In this document: positions 1-12,800 of the stretch, in pieces | Position numbering within the stretch: the stretch's first letter is position 1 | Layout: the number at the start of each line of letters is the position of its first letter | NCBI RefSeq assembly: GCF_000176915.2 | Contig: NC_014844.1 | Span: 2,356,001 to 2,420,000 of the forward strand | DNA from: Pseudodesulfovibrio aespoeensis Aspo-2 | GTDB lineage: Bacteria > Desulfobacterota > Desulfovibrionia > Desulfovibrionales > Desulfovibrionaceae | Length of the DNA stretch: 64,000 nucleotides | Direction: 5' to 3' | Program-made: the position numbers and the translations under genes | Notes under the pieces: model-generated | What the model was told of the DNA's origin: nothing | The model's input: the letters and a program-made list of their open reading frames with translations, nothing else | Databases searched by the model: none

Positions 1-292
1 CTTTGAATCCCTGGAATCCATCGTCCGGGCCACCAACGAGGAACTGCTGGCCATCAACGGCCTGACCAAGAGCAAGATCGGGGACATCCGCTTCGCCATC
101 AACATGATCTCTCCGGAGATCGCAGCGGCAGCCGCTGCGATCATGGAAGAAGAGGCCAATGCGCTTGAAGACGCGGCGACCGCAGCGGCAGCCGACGCCA
201 AGGCTGTCGAGGCAACGGACGGCGAGGACATCGGCGAGGCCGATGCAGACGACGACACCAAGACTCCCGCCAACGGCGAGGAGTTGCAATAG
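1..292 (+). CDS. nusA: Transcription termination/antitermination factor NusA, C-terminal end (partial)
   Basis: The frame is open from base 2, starts upstream of the window and stops with TAG at 290-292, leaving 96 residues. The first ~38 residues (SLESIVRATNEELLAINGL and following) resemble the helix-hairpin-helix-like repeats that end NusA, which binds RNA polymerase and nascent RNA and modulates pausing and antitermination. The remainder is an Ala/Glu/Asp-rich acidic tail (residues ~45-96) with no fold visible. The identification rests mainly on position: nusA precedes ylxR and infB in most bacteria, and both follow here within 30 bp. Only the tail is present, so catalytic or RNA-binding KH/S1 parts cannot be checked. 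Confidence 0.8.
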   Translation, partial: FESLESIVRATNEELLAINGLTKSKIGDIRFAINMISPEIAAAAAAIMEEEANALEDAATAAAADAKAVEATDGEDIGEADADDDTKTPANGEELQ

Positions 293-318
293 AGACCGGG
301 CGGCACGGACGCGCAGGC

Positions 319-563
319 ATGATGGTGACCGACATGGAACCCATCCGCATGTGCGTCGTGTGCCGTGAGCGGTTCCCCAAGGGGGAGCTGGCACGGTACA
401 TCTGCCCGGACACCATGCTGGAACTGGAAACGGACGGTCCGGTTCCGGACCCGGAGAAGATCAAGCCGGGACGTGGTTTTTACGTATGCGTCCAGGCCCG
501 GTGCAGGGAAGTTTTCCCAAAAATGATCAGGGGCCTGATGAAGAAACGCAAGGGGGAAAGTAG

Positions 564-567
<4 letters not shown>
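319..567 (+). CDS. ylxR: YlxR/DUF448 family RNA-binding protein
   Basis: 82 residues, the usual size for the YlxR family (DUF448), a small nucleic-acid-binding protein encoded between nusA and infB. Visible family marks are the N-terminal CVVCRE motif (two cysteines, residues ~12-15) and the GRGFYVC segment at ~52-58, followed by a basic C-terminus (MKKRKGESR). Two adjacent ATG codons (319, 322) and one at 334 are possible starts. I took the first because the family normally has a short leader before the Cys motif, but no strong Shine-Dalgarno decides it. The stop TGA overlaps the infB ATG (ATGA at 564-567), implying translational coupling within the nusA operon. Confidence 0.88.
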
Positions 568-3518
<2,951 letters not shown>

Positions 3519-3533
3519 CGATATGCCATATCC

Positions 3534-3575
3534 GGCGGGCGACCCATTGCATTATGGGTCGCCCGCCTTATTCTC
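3534..3575 (+). terminator. Rho-independent terminator after infB
   Basis: A perfect 13-bp inverted repeat (3534-3546 with 3555-3567, 8-base loop) rich in GC is followed by a pyrimidine run (TTATTCTCTTC). It lies 16 bp past the infB stop. It would partly separate infB from the downstream DUF503/rbfA genes, or act as an attenuator or mRNA 3'-end stabiliser between them. Confidence 0.75.
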
Positions 3576-3589
3576 TTCACGGGCCGCGC

Positions 3590-3883
3590 ATGATCATAGG
3601 CGTCATGACACTTGAGTTCAGACTCCACGGAAACCGCTCCCTCAAGGAGAAGCGCCGGGTCGCCCAGAGCCTGAAGCAGAAACTGCGCAACACCTTCAAC
3701 GTGGCCGTGGCCGAGGTGGAAGCCATGGACGCGCATGACAGGCTGGTGCTGGGGGTCGTGACCACGGCCAACCGGACCGACAGGGTCGAGAGCCGCCTGG
3801 CCAAGGCCCTGGCAATGACAGAGGCCATCACCCCCGTGGAACTGACGCAGTGCGGCACGGAAATTTTCAGCGACAGCGAATGA
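3590..3883 (+). CDS. ylxP: YlxP/DUF503 family protein
   Basis: 97 residues matching the DUF503 (YlxP-like) family of small alpha/beta proteins found beside rbfA in many genomes; the biochemical role is not established. The family-typical N-terminus MIIGVMTLEFRLHGNRSLKE and the RSLKEKRR segment are visible. The reading frame is open upstream to an ATG at 3554, but that codon lies inside the infB terminator hairpin. The MIIGV start at 3590 also fits the family, so it was chosen. No clear Shine-Dalgarno is seen before it. The gene ends 10 bp before rbfA, so the two are probably co-transcribed. Confidence 0.85.
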   Translation: MIIGVMTLEFRLHGNRSLKEKRRVAQSLKQKLRNTFNVAVAEVEAMDAHDRLVLGVVTTANRTDRVESRLAKALAMTEAITPVELTQCGTEIFSDSE

Positions 3884-3893
3884 GGACACATTC

Positions 3894-4235
3894 ATGAAGG
3901 CATCAAGTTCCCGCCGGGCCGTCCGCATGGGCGACCAGATCATGCGCGAAGTCGCCACCCTGCTGGTGGAAGAGGTCCAGGACCCCAGGCTTCAGCTGGT
4001 CACCCTTTCGGGCGTACGCATGAATGCCAACCTGCGCATAGCCGAGATGTTCTACACCGTCTCCGGCGATATCGAGCACCGCCGCGAGGTCCAGCAGGGG
4101 CTTGAGAAGGCCACAGGCTTCCTGCGCTCCAACCTGGGCAAACGGCTCAAGCTCCAGTTCACCCCGGAGCTGCGCTTCACTTTCGACGATTTCCTTGAGG
4201 ATGTGGTCTATGCCAAACCCGATGCGTCGCGTTAG
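3894..4235 (+). CDS. rbfA: 30S ribosome-binding factor A
   Basis: 113 residues, normal for RbfA, a KH-fold protein that binds immature 30S subunits and helps 16S rRNA 5'-end maturation, especially in the cold. The family pattern is visible: SSRRAVRMGDQIMREVATLL at the N-terminus, the EVQDPRL segment, and the C-terminal LRFTFDD before the end. The ATG follows a purine stretch (GAGGACACATTC). Its 3' end overlaps the start of the downstream DHH phosphoesterase gene by about 26 bp, indicating coupled translation in the nusA-infB-rbfA-truB group. Confidence 0.95.
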   Translation: MKASSSRRAVRMGDQIMREVATLLVEEVQDPRLQLVTLSGVRMNANLRIAEMFYTVSGDIEHRREVQQGLEKATGFLRSNLGKRLKLQFTPELRFTFDDFLEDVVYAKPDASR

Positions 4236-5178
4236 CGACATCATCCGGGAGGGCGACGACTTTCTGGTCGCGGCCCACTTCAATCCGGACGGGGACGCCA
4301 TCGGCTCCACCTGCGCCATGGGCCACATCCTGGCCCGGCTGGGCAAGCGGTTCGCCCTCTACAACCCCTCCGGGCTGCCCGAAACCTATAATTTCGTCCC
4401 CCTGCCCGCGCCCATCATGACCACCCTGCCCGACACCCTGCCACTGTGGACCATCGTCCTCGACTGCGGCGCAGCAGAGCGCATGGGCCATGACCTGCTC
4501 GCGCGCACGGGCGAAACCAGGGTCGTCAACATCGACCACCACCTGGGCAACGGCGACTACGGCAGCGTCAACTGGGTGGCCGTGGACCAGCCCGCAGTGG
4601 GCACAATGGTCGCGCTGCTGGCCAAGGATCTCGGCCTGAGCCTCGACGGCCCGCTGGCGGAGTGCATCTACCTGGCCGTGTCCACGGACACCGGCTTTTT
4701 CACCTACGGCTCCACCACCCCGGAGTCGTTGGAACTGACAGCCGAGATGCTGCGCGCCGGGCTTGATCTGGCCAACCTGAACATGCGCATCAACAAGCAG
4801 TGGACCGAGGAGCGACTGCGACTGTGGACCGAGGTCATGGGCAGCGTCACCCTCTTTGCCGACAAACAGGTGGCGGTCGGCACCATCACCAGGGCCATGT
4901 TCGAACGCACCGGCACCGACTCCCAGGACACCGAGAACCTGATCAACACCATCCGCCGCCTCAAGTCCGTGCGCGTGGCCATGGTCCTGCGCGAGGAAGC
5001 GCCGGACACCTACAAGTTCAGCCTGCGCTCCTACGGCGACGACAATGTCCAGGCCATTGCCGCACTCTTTGGCGGCGGCGGACACAAAAACGCTGCGGGC
5101 GGCTCCATCAACGCCCCCCTTGACGAGGCGCGCGACAAGCTGGTGCGGACCATCACCCAATCCCTGGAGCTTGCCTGA
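4210..5178 (+). CDS. nrnA: DHH-family bifunctional oligoribonuclease/PAP phosphatase (NrnA-like)
   Basis: 322 residues from the ATG at 4210 (ATG 4222 is an alternative; the frame is open further back but runs through rbfA). NrnA-type enzymes degrade nano-RNAs and in many bacteria dephosphorylate 3'-phosphoadenosine 5'-phosphate, cytosolically with Mn2+. Seen here are the N-terminal metal motif HFNPDGDAIGS, the signature DHH in VNIDHHLGNGDYG (residues ~100), and the C-terminal DHHA1 glycine motif GGGGHKNAAGGS. PAP disposal would be relevant in a sulfate reducer, though this is inference. The gene is embedded between rbfA and truB, as in many Firmicutes and Deltaproteobacteria, and its TGA overlaps the truB ATG by one base. 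Confidence 0.9.
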   Translation: MPNPMRRVSDIIREGDDFLVAAHFNPDGDAIGSTCAMGHILARLGKRFALYNPSGLPETYNFVPLPAPIMTTLPDTLPLWTIVLDCGAAERMGHDLLARTGETRVVNIDHHLGNGDYGSVNWVAVDQPAVGTMVALLAKDLGLSLDGPLAECIYLAVSTDTGFFTYGSTTPESLELTAEMLRAGLDLANLNMRINKQWTEERLRLWTEVMGSVTLFADKQVAVGTITRAMFERTGTDSQDTENLINTIRRLKSVRVAMVLREEAPDTYKFSLRSYGDDNVQAIAALFGGGGHKNAAGGSINAPLDEARDKLVRTITQSLELA

Positions 5179-6119
5179 TGGGACGCAGGAAAAAAAAGCG
5201 CAGCCAGGAGCAGATCGACGGCCTGCTGGTGCTCAACAAACCCTCCGGCCCGACCTCTGCCGCCTGCCTGAACGACATCAAATACCAGCTCAAGCAGTTC
5301 AAGATAGGCCACGCTGGAACACTGGACCCTCTGGCCCAGGGGGTCTTGCTGGTCCTGCTCGGCCATGGTACAAAGCTGGCAACGTACCTGAGCGGCGCGA
5401 CAAAAACCTATCGCGGAACGCTCAAGCTTGGCATTGCGACGGATACCTACGACATTCAAGGAGAAATCACGTCGCAAGCGGACGTGACGGCCAGCGTCGA
5501 AGATGTCGAAAAAGAGATTTTGCACTGGAATCAGTTGACAGAGCAGGAAGTTCCTGCCTATTCGGCTGCCAAACATGAGGGCAAGCCGCTGTACGCCATG
5601 GCCCGCGAGGGTCTGGCCACACCGGTCAAAACCAAGCCCATTGTTGTTTCCCATGTGGAAGTGCTGGACGTGCGAATGCCCGAAGCGGCGTTCAGGGTCA
5701 GCTGTTCCGCAGGCACCTACATACGCTCCCTGGTCCACAGCTTGGGGTCGCGAATGGGGTGCGGAGCGGTGCTGACCAGCCTGATCCGTGAACGCAGCGA
5801 GCCTTTCGGGTTCGAAGCGGCTCACGATCTTGCGGATGTCCTGGAGAATCCGGACTCGTTTCCGGACAAGGTGATCCCCCTTCGGGACACCCTGCCCCAC
5901 TGGCCCCGGTTCATGTTGACCAAACCGCTGACCAGCCTCGTGAAGAACGGGGCCTGGCTGCCGGTCAACGACCAACCGGGCGAACCGCTGGGCGGCAATC
6001 CTGGTGATCGGGCGTTTCTGCTCGATGACCAGGGAGTCCCCCTGGCCCTGGTGGAAGTGCAGCTCCAGGATGACAAGCCCAAATGGGCCATCCTCCGAGG
6101 TCTCTGGGATCAGGACTGA
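5178..6119 (+). CDS. truB: tRNA pseudouridine(55) synthase TruB
   Basis: 313 residues. TruB isomerises U55 of the tRNA T-loop to pseudouridine and also acts as a tRNA chaperone. The catalytic-region motif GHAGTLDPLAQGVLLV is present, with the catalytic Asp in GTLDP at residue ~52, as is the KTYRG segment that follows in the family. The C-terminal third (after about residue 240) is a short divergent PUA-like tail. The N-terminus carries a basic stretch (MGRRKKKRS). Start codon and upstream stop share one base (TGATG at 5176-5180). Base composition in 5380-5700 is slightly lower in GC than neighbours, but no sign of transfer is evident. Confidence 0.95.
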   Translation: MGRRKKKRSQEQIDGLLVLNKPSGPTSAACLNDIKYQLKQFKIGHAGTLDPLAQGVLLVLLGHGTKLATYLSGATKTYRGTLKLGIATDTYDIQGEITSQADVTASVEDVEKEILHWNQLTEQEVPAYSAAKHEGKPLYAMAREGLATPVKTKPIVVSHVEVLDVRMPEAAFRVSCSAGTYIRSLVHSLGSRMGCGAVLTSLIRERSEPFGFEAAHDLADVLENPDSFPDKVIPLRDTLPHWPRFMLTKPLTSLVKNGAWLPVNDQPGEPLGGNPGDRAFLLDDQGVPLALVEVQLQDDKPKWAILRGLWDQD

Positions 6120-6180
6120 GCCGCGAACCGGACGCGCCGAAGGCTTTGAATACGAAACACTCAATTAGGAGGATACCGCT

Positions 6181-6450
6181 GTGGTCATGACTGCCGAAGA
6201 CAAACAGAAGATCGTTGAAGACTACAAGACCTGCGAGGGAGACACCGGGTCCCCCGAGGTCCAGGTTGCGCTGCTGACCGCCCGCATCCTGTACCTGACC
6301 GACCACTTCAAGACCCACAAGAAGGATTTCCACTCCCGCACCGGCCTGCTGAAAATGGTCGGCCAGCGCAGGAAGCTTCTGAAATACCTTCAGAGCAAGG
6401 ATGTCCAGCGCTACCGCGATCTGATCGGTCGCCTTGGCCTGCGCAAGTAG
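6181..6450 (+). CDS. rpsO: 30S ribosomal protein S15
   Basis: 89 residues, the normal S15 length. S15 binds 16S rRNA helices 20-22 early in 30S assembly. The conserved [20 protein letters not shown] and RRKLLKYL segments are present. A GTG at 6181 lies 8 bases after a strong AGGAGG (6167-6172), whereas the ATG two codons later would be 14 bases away; GTG is therefore the chosen start. A terminator follows, separating it from pnp by 253 bp, although rpsO-pnp adjacency is ancient and read-through is likely. Confidence 0.97.
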   Translation: MVMTAEDKQKIVEDYKTCEGDTGSPEVQVALLTARILYLTDHFKTHKKDFHSRTGLLKMVGQRRKLLKYLQSKDVQRYRDLIGRLGLRK

Positions 6451-6469
6451 TTCTTTGAAAAGCTGATGT

Positions 6470-6500
6470 CGGGGGAGGCGCTTGCCTCCCCCGGTTCTTT
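6470..6500 (+). terminator. Rho-independent terminator after rpsO
   Basis: A 10-bp GC-rich stem (6470-6479 with 6484-6493, loop GCTT) is followed by GTTCTTT. It sits 20 bp past the rpsO stop. The leader between here and pnp (6500-6703) could hold a pnp promoter or the RNase III-type processing hairpin known from other bacteria. A small inverted repeat around 6583-6601 is seen, but nothing decisive. Confidence 0.75.
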
Positions 6501-6703
6501 ATCACTTTCTGCGGCGGAGCCGACTTTCTCGCGCTTCGCTCCCGTCCCTCAAGCAGCGTTTAGTTGGCTGCGGAAGGCGTTTTTGGACACAAATTTCTTG
6601 TCCAGACTCTCCAAAAGCTCCTCCCCAAGCCGGCTAACCCAAGAGAGGGTCAATCGCAGGAAGTGGTCCGCCTTATCACCTTCAAACCAAGGTAGGATTC
6701 ACT

Positions 6704-8968
6704 ATGCTGAAACCATTTGACGTCACAAGCCTGACCACACAGGTCGGCGGTATCGACATCACCATCGAGTCCGGCAAATATGCCAGACAGGCCAGCGGAG
6801 CCGTGACCATCAAGTCCGGCGGCACCGTCATCCTGGTCACATCCACCACCCAGCCCATCGAGGTGGACCGCGGCTTCTTCCCCCTGACCTGCAACTATCA
6901 GGAGATGGCCTACGCCGCAGGCCGCGTGCCGGGCAACTACTTCCGCCGCGAAGGCCGCCCGTCCGAGCGCGAGACCCTGATCTCCCGGCTCATCGACCGG
7001 CCCATCCGGCCCCTGTTCGCCAAGGGCTTTGCCGACGAGGTCCAGATCATTGCCACGGTCCTGTCAGCTGACAAGCACGTCAACCCCGACGTGCTGGCCC
7101 TGACCGGCGCGTCCGCCGCGACCCACATCTCCAAGATGCCCTTCCTCGGCCCCATCGTGGGCGCGCGAGTCGGATACGTGGACAACCAGTTCGTACTTTT
7201 CCCGTCCTACAAGGGCATGGAAGAGCTCTCCAGCCTCAACCTGATCTTCGCCGCCACGCGCGAGGCCATGGTCATGGTCGAGGGCGGTGCCAACTTCGTC
7301 AGCGAAGACCTGGTGGCCGACGCCCTGGCCTGGGGCCATGAGCAGGTCAAGCCGCTCTTTGACATCCAGGACGAGCTGCGCTCCCTGGTGGGCGTTCCCA
7401 AAATGGAGATCACTGCGCCCATTCAGGATGCGGAACTGGTCTCCTTCCTGGGCGAGTTCATCTCCGACGACCTGCGCGCCGCCGTGACCACGCCAGAAAA
7501 GATGGTCCGCTACGCGGCCAAGGACGCCGCCAAGCAGAAGGCCAAGCAGGCCGTGGCCGAAAAGTTCCCCGAGGACGCGGCCAAGCTCAAGGCTGTCAGC
7601 GACATCGTGGGCGACCTGACCAAGAAGATCGTGCGCGAGCGCATCGTCAAGGAAGGGCTGCGCATCGACGGTCGCGACACCACCACGGTCCGCGCCCTGT
7701 CCATCGAGACCGGCGTGCTGCCCATGACCCACGGCTCCTGCCTGTTCCGCCGCGGCGAGACCAGCGCCCTGGCCGTGGCCACCCTGGGCTCCACCCGCGA
7801 CGAGCAGCGCTACGACTCCCTGCTGGGCGACGCCACCAAGCGGTTCATGCTCCACTACAACTTCCCGCCCTATTGCGTGGGCGAGGCCCGCATGCTGCGC
7901 GGCACCAGCCGCCGCGAAGTGGGCCACGGAGCCCTGGCCGAACGCGCCATCGCCCCGGTCCTGCCCAATCAGGACGAGTTCCCGTTCACCATCCGCGTGG
8001 TCTCGGAGATCATGGAGTCCAACGGCTCCTCCTCCATGGCCTCGGTCTGCGGCGCAACCCTGTCCCTGATGGATGCGGGCGTGCCCATCTCCGCCCCGGT
8101 GGCGGGCATCGCCATGGGCCTGTGCAAGGAGAACGAGCAGTTCTTCGTGCTCACCGACATCCTCGGTGACGAGGACGCCCTGGGCGACATGGACTTCAAG
8201 GTGGCGGGCACCCGCGACGGCATCACCTCCATCCAGATGGACATCAAGATCTCCGGCATCCCGTCCGATGTCCTGAGAAAGGCCCTGTATCAGGCCAAGG
8301 ACGCACGCGTTCACATCCTCGACCACATGGCCGAGGTGCTGGCCGAACCCCGCGCCGAACTGTCCGATCTGGCCCCGCAGATGGCCATTGTGCACATCGA
8401 CCCGGAGAAGATCCGCTCGGTCATCGGACCCGGCGGCAAGAACATCAAGGCGATCACCGCCGAGACCGAGGCCGACATCGACATCGAGGATTCCGGCAAG
8501 ATCTCCATCTTCGCCCCGACCCTCGCCTCCATGGAAAAGGCCAAGGCCATGGTCCTCTACTACGACCAGAAGCCCGAACCGGGCAAGGACTACCTCGGCA
8601 CAGTCCGCAAGGTGCTCGAAGTGGGCGCCTTGGTCGAAATCCTGCCCGGCCAGGAAGGCATGCTCCACGTCTCCCAGCTCGACATCGAGCGCGTGGAACG
8701 CGTGGAAGACGTGGTCCAGCTCGGCCAGGAAGTCTGGGTCACGTGCATCGCACTCGAGCCCGGCGGACGCATCCGCCTCTCCCGCAAGGCGTGGCTCATG
8801 AAACAGGCGGGCCAGGAAGTGGACATCGACGAGTTCAAGCGCCCTGCCCCGCGCAGCGGTGACCGGGACGGCGCACGCCGCGACGATCGCGGACGCGGAC
8901 CGCGCCGCGATGACCGCGGTGGCCGTGACGACCGTGGCGGCGACCGCGGAGGCCGTGGCCGCCGCTAG
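6704..8968 (+). CDS. pnp: Polyribonucleotide nucleotidyltransferase (PNPase)
   Basis: 754 residues. PNPase performs phosphate-dependent 3'-5' RNA degradation as a trimer and is a core part of mRNA turnover. Two RNase PH-like domains occupy roughly residues 15-230 and 320-550. The KH domain carries SVIGPGGKNIKAIT near 570, and the S1 domain starts at about 627 (GTVRKVLEVGALVEI). The tail (about 705-754) is an Arg/Gly/Asp repeat rich in RDDRGG units, longer and more RGG-like than the E. coli tail; such tails often bind RNA or RNase E. It follows rpsO as usual. Synthesis probably ends at the strong terminator immediately downstream. Confidence 0.97.
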   Translation: MLKPFDVTSLTTQVGGIDITIESGKYARQASGAVTIKSGGTVILVTSTTQPIEVDRGFFPLTCNYQEMAYAAGRVPGNYFRREGRPSERETLISRLIDRPIRPLFAKGFADEVQIIATVLSADKHVNPDVLALTGASAATHISKMPFLGPIVGARVGYVDNQFVLFPSYKGMEELSSLNLIFAATREAMVMVEGGANFVSEDLVADALAWGHEQVKPLFDIQDELRSLVGVPKMEITAPIQDAELVSFLGEFISDDLRAAVTTPEKMVRYAAKDAAKQKAKQAVAEKFPEDAAKLKAVSDIVGDLTKKIVRERIVKEGLRIDGRDTTTVRALSIETGVLPMTHGSCLFRRGETSALAVATLGSTRDEQRYDSLLGDATKRFMLHYNFPPYCVGEARMLRGTSRREVGHGALAERAIAPVLPNQDEFPFTIRVVSEIMESNGSSSMASVCGATLSLMDAGVPISAPVAGIAMGLCKENEQFFVLTDILGDEDALGDMDFKVAGTRDGITSIQMDIKISGIPSDVLRKALYQAKDARVHILDHMAEVLAEPRAELSDLAPQMAIVHIDPEKIRSVIGPGGKNIKAITAETEADIDIEDSGKISIFAPTLASMEKAKAMVLYYDQKPEPGKDYLGTVRKVLEVGALVEILPGQEGMLHVSQLDIERVERVEDVVQLGQEVWVTCIALEPGGRIRLSRKAWLMKQAGQEVDIDEFKRPAPRSGDRDGARRDDRGRGPRRDDRGGRDDRGGDRGGRGRR

Positions 8969-8991
8969 GCCACGCCATACCTGAAAAATGT

Positions 8992-9024
8992 GAGCGACCG
9001 CCCTTGGGCGGTCGCTCTTTTTTT
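8992..9024 (+). terminator. Rho-independent terminator after pnp
   Basis: 12-bp perfect inverted repeat (8992-9003 with 9006-9017) followed by seven T residues. It lies 23 bp downstream of the pnp stop and ends the nusA-to-pnp group; the next gene is convergent on the minus strand. Confidence 0.9.
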
Positions 9025-9072
9025 GCATCGGCAGGCCTCAGGTGGCAGCCGTGGAAAAAGACGGCCTGGGCC

Positions 9073-9879
9073 TCAGTCCACCAGCACGCCCGCGTAGCCG
9101 ACCACCTGATCGAAATCGCCGGACACCTCGCCTGAGGTGGCATAGGCAGCCAGTTCGCCCCTGGTGGCACCCATCTCCAGGGCCGCGTACAGCCCGGCGG
9201 TCATGGGCAGCACCCCGCACATGGAGATGGAGTGGGCGCGCACGGCGTCGAAGAGCCCGCGCGGGTCAAGGGATACCGCCGCCTCAAGGGCCAGGGCATC
9301 GAGCCGCCTGGCCTGATCGTGGGAAATATAGTGGCTCATGTCCGAGCTGACCACGATGGACACGGGGTGCCCAAAGGCTTTGATCGCCCGACCGATGGCC
9401 CGGCCAACGCCCGCCACATCCTCGAAGACGTGCGAGGCAATGGCCAGGGGGACGATGGAAACCAACGGATCGAGCCGGTACAGGAACGGCAGCACCACCT
9501 CCAGCGAATGCTCGCGCAGGTGGGCGGCGGTGTCCGGGGCGATACGCGGGTCGGCTCCCAACAGGGCCGTTGCAAGCTCGACATCCACAGGCACGGAACC
9601 ACCCGGAATGTGCCATGCGCCGTCCGGCCACAGGGCAAAGGGCTGACCCAGCCCGGTGTGGTTGGGGCCGAGCAGGAGCACGGTCCGGGCCAGGGAGGCC
9701 TGGGCCAGCGTCTGGCCGCAGACCGCGCCGGAATAGACATATCCGGCATGGGGCACCATGGCCAGGAGGGTCTGCCCGCCCCTGGGCGCGCCCTGCGAAA
9801 GAAATCCGTCCACCTGGCCGAAAAGACGCGCGGGATCAACATCGTAGAAACGTCCGGCCACCACTGGCTGCCTGTCCAT
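9073..9879 (-). CDS. amrB: AmmeMemoRadiSam system protein B (MEMO1 family)
   Basis: 268 residues from the ATG complementing 9877-9879, which follows a GGGGGGAG Shine-Dalgarno. The frame continues open upstream through the neighbouring gene, but the family begins with the RQPVVAGRFYD motif seen right after this Met. MEMO1-like proteins are related to class III extradiol dioxygenases. In prokaryotes they often co-occur with an AMMECR1 protein and a radical SAM enzyme (the AmmeMemoRadiSam system), whose product is not fully described. Family segments seen are VPHAGYVYSGAV, LLGPNHTG, REHSLEVVLPFL and SSDMSHY. The two partner genes are not next to it, so it is a solitary member here. It lies 19 bp after the TPR gene and is probably co-transcribed. 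Confidence 0.9.
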   Translation of the reverse strand: MDRQPVVAGRFYDVDPARLFGQVDGFLSQGAPRGGQTLLAMVPHAGYVYSGAVCGQTLAQASLARTVLLLGPNHTGLGQPFALWPDGAWHIPGGSVPVDVELATALLGADPRIAPDTAAHLREHSLEVVLPFLYRLDPLVSIVPLAIASHVFEDVAGVGRAIGRAIKAFGHPVSIVVSSDMSHYISHDQARRLDALALEAAVSLDPRGLFDAVRAHSISMCGVLPMTAGLYAALEMGATRGELAAYATSGEVSGDFDQVVGYAGVLVD

Positions 9880-9898
9880 GCTCTCCCCCCTTGCCCGG

Positions 9899-12800
9899 CT
9901 ACTGCGGGGCGGGTGCGTACTGCTGGGCCTTCTGCTCCAGATCGTAGGTGTCCAGGGCCGACTTGGCAAGCTGGGCCTGAAGGCTGTCGGGCTTCTTCTC
10001 GATGATGTCGCCGAGCAGCTGCTTCCATTCCTCAATGGCCCCGGCCTTGCGGTAGATGCGCGCCAGCTTGAACCGGGTCGAGGCCCATTCCGGGTTGTCC
10101 ACGTCGATGTAGCGGTCATACTCCCTGGCCCATTTGAGGGCTTCCTCATAACGGCCAGAACGCTCGGTGGCGTAGATGGACATGAGCACCGCGTCCTTGA
10201 TCTTCTCCGGGTCGCCCTTGGTCTGCAGGAGCAGGGACAACGCCTCCTGAGCGTAGACAAACACCCGGCGCAGGTCCTGCTGGTCCATGGCCGACTTGGC
10301 CATGTAGTACATGGCATAGGCCCGGAAGGCGGGGTCCACCTTCACGTCCTTGGCCAGATCGGCCCACATGGCCAGCGCCTTGTCGGCATTGCCGAGATTC
10401 TGCAGCGACATGGCCTGGGCGTATTCGAACTGGCGCAGCCGCTCGGGCGGCAGGGTCCAGTTGGCCCTGGCCATGGCCACCAGATCCGCGATCTCCTTCC
10501 ACGCCAATTGGTCGAGGTAGATGTTCACGGCCAACCCCAGGGCCTCGTCCGAGACGCCGGGGATCTGGGTCTTTCCGAGGTACGGCTTGATGAGTTCCAG
10601 CGCCTTTTCCGGCTTGCCCACCTTCCAGTAGCTCAGCGCCACCTGGGTAATGATGGCATCGTCAACCTTGGTGTCTTCCTTGCCGATGAAGTCGTAGGTC
10701 TCCCAGTAGCGGACGACCCGGCCAAAGCGCTCCTCGGCCACCATGCCGGGCACGGCAAGGGCAAAGACCGAGTCGCCCAGGGTCCGGGCCGTGCGCACCA
10801 GCGGACTGTCGGGATACTTCTCGATGAGGTCCTGGGCCGCGCCCAGGGCTTCGGGATACTGCTTGTTGAAGGCGTGCCACATGGCCAGCTTGAGCTGGGC
10901 GATGGGGGCCAGCGGGCTGTCCGGATACCGCTCGACAATCTCCTGATAGATCATTTCCGGGCGCAGGTTGTAGGGGCGGTCAAAGACGCTGACCATGTCG
11001 CCCATGGTCGGGTCGTCGTAGATGCCCTCCTCGGCCAGCCGCATCCTGGCGATGAGGCCGCCCTCCTTGTCCGGGTAGTCCAGCACCGCCCGCTCGTATA
11101 TCTGCTTGGCCGCACCCTTCTCCCCCTGGCGGACGTAGATGTCGCCGATCCGGGCCAGGACCACGTCCGCGCCCTCGCTGTCCGGATTGAGGTTGTAGTA
11201 GGTGAAATAGTGGTTCTTGGCCTCCTGCAGCTTGTCGAGGGCCATCTCCACCCCGCCGGCCAGACGCAGGAACTCGGCATTTTCCATATAGTAGTCGGGC
11301 CACCGCTTGTCGATGTAGTCCACGATCTGATACGCCTGCTCCACAAACCCGGTCCGGTTCAGGGAGTCGGCCAGATAGTAGGCCGCCTCCTTGACCAGTT
11401 GGTGCTCCGGATAGGTCTGAATGAGATACTGGAACTGGTCGGCTGCCTTCAGGTAGTCGCCCATCTTGTAATAGTATTCGCCCCAGTAGTAGCTGATGGA
11501 CGGGATGTTATCGTCGTCAGGATAGTTGTCCTGGAGCACCTTGAAATACGCCTTGGCCTCCGGGAAGTTGTTCACCTGGAGGTTGAGCAGGCCGAGATTG
11601 AGCAGCGCGCTGGGCACACGGTTGGAGCGCAGGTTGATGTTCATGGCCTCAATGAACGCCTGGGAAATATCGCGGAAGTTCCCGGCCAGATCGTTGCCGT
11701 ACTTCTGCTTCTTGATGTCCGCCACCGCGTAGAGGGTTTCCTCCCGGATGTGAAGAGGCACTTCGGGCATCCTGAGGATGTCCTCGAACAGCGGCAGGGC
11801 CTCGTCCAGCTTGCCGTTGAACATCAGGGACTGAGCCTCGTAGACCTTGTCGGCCAGCTCCTGCTCCTTGGCCTTGGCAACCACGGCGGGATCAAGGGGA
11901 TCTTCGACCCCATCCTGCCCGGTCCCGTTCTGCCCGGTCCCGTTCTGGCCGGTTTCGGGTTGCTCAAAGGGCGGCACTTCCGCAGGGACGGGGTCGGCCT
12001 GGGGAGTCGGCTCGACCTGGACCATCGGCGGGACCTGGGCCGCCTCCTCCGGGCTCAGCCTGGGCGGCGGCGCGCCCTGGACCACCGAAGGCGGAGCCAC
12101 GCTCCCGCCCACCTGCCCGTCGGACGGCGGAACAGGCAAAGCCTCCCCGTCCTGAACAGGGACATCAACCGGTGGGCCTTGCCCATCCATGGGCGGCGGG
12201 GCAACGCTCCCGCCCACAGCCGAACCGTCGCCAACAGACACGGGAACAGCCTCCACCACCTCAGCCCCGCCGGCCTGGGGGCCGGCCAGTTCGGCAAACT
12301 TGACCTCTTCAGCGGTCTTGTTGACCGCCCTGAAACGCAGCTCGCTCGATGCCGGGTACTGGCCATCCTGGGGGGGGGGCGCAGGCTGTGGCAAAGCCGC
12401 CGCGCCCTGCGCCTGGGGATCGGACACGGCAGCCGCGGGCTGGGCCTCGACCGCCTGGGGCAGGGCCTGTTCACCCCCTGGCTGGGCGCCTCCGTCTCCG
12501 GGCGGGGCCACTTCGGTACGAACGGTATAGGGAACAGCGAAAAACGGCTTGCGGTCGCCACCATCTGCCGATTCGGGCGGCAGGTCGGTTTCGGTTTCGG
12601 ATGCTTCCGGACCTCTTGGCTGGGCCGCCTGCGGAATTGCCGCTGGCGCTGGCAGCGAAGCCGTGGGCGCGGCAGGCGCAGGGACCGCAGCCGCAGCGGG
12701 TTTGCTCCCGTTCGGTTTCCAGCGCGCCCCGATGGGATCACGAAAAACTTGCAGGACAAACTCGGCCTTGCCCGGCGTGGGCAGCCTGATGAAGCCGATG

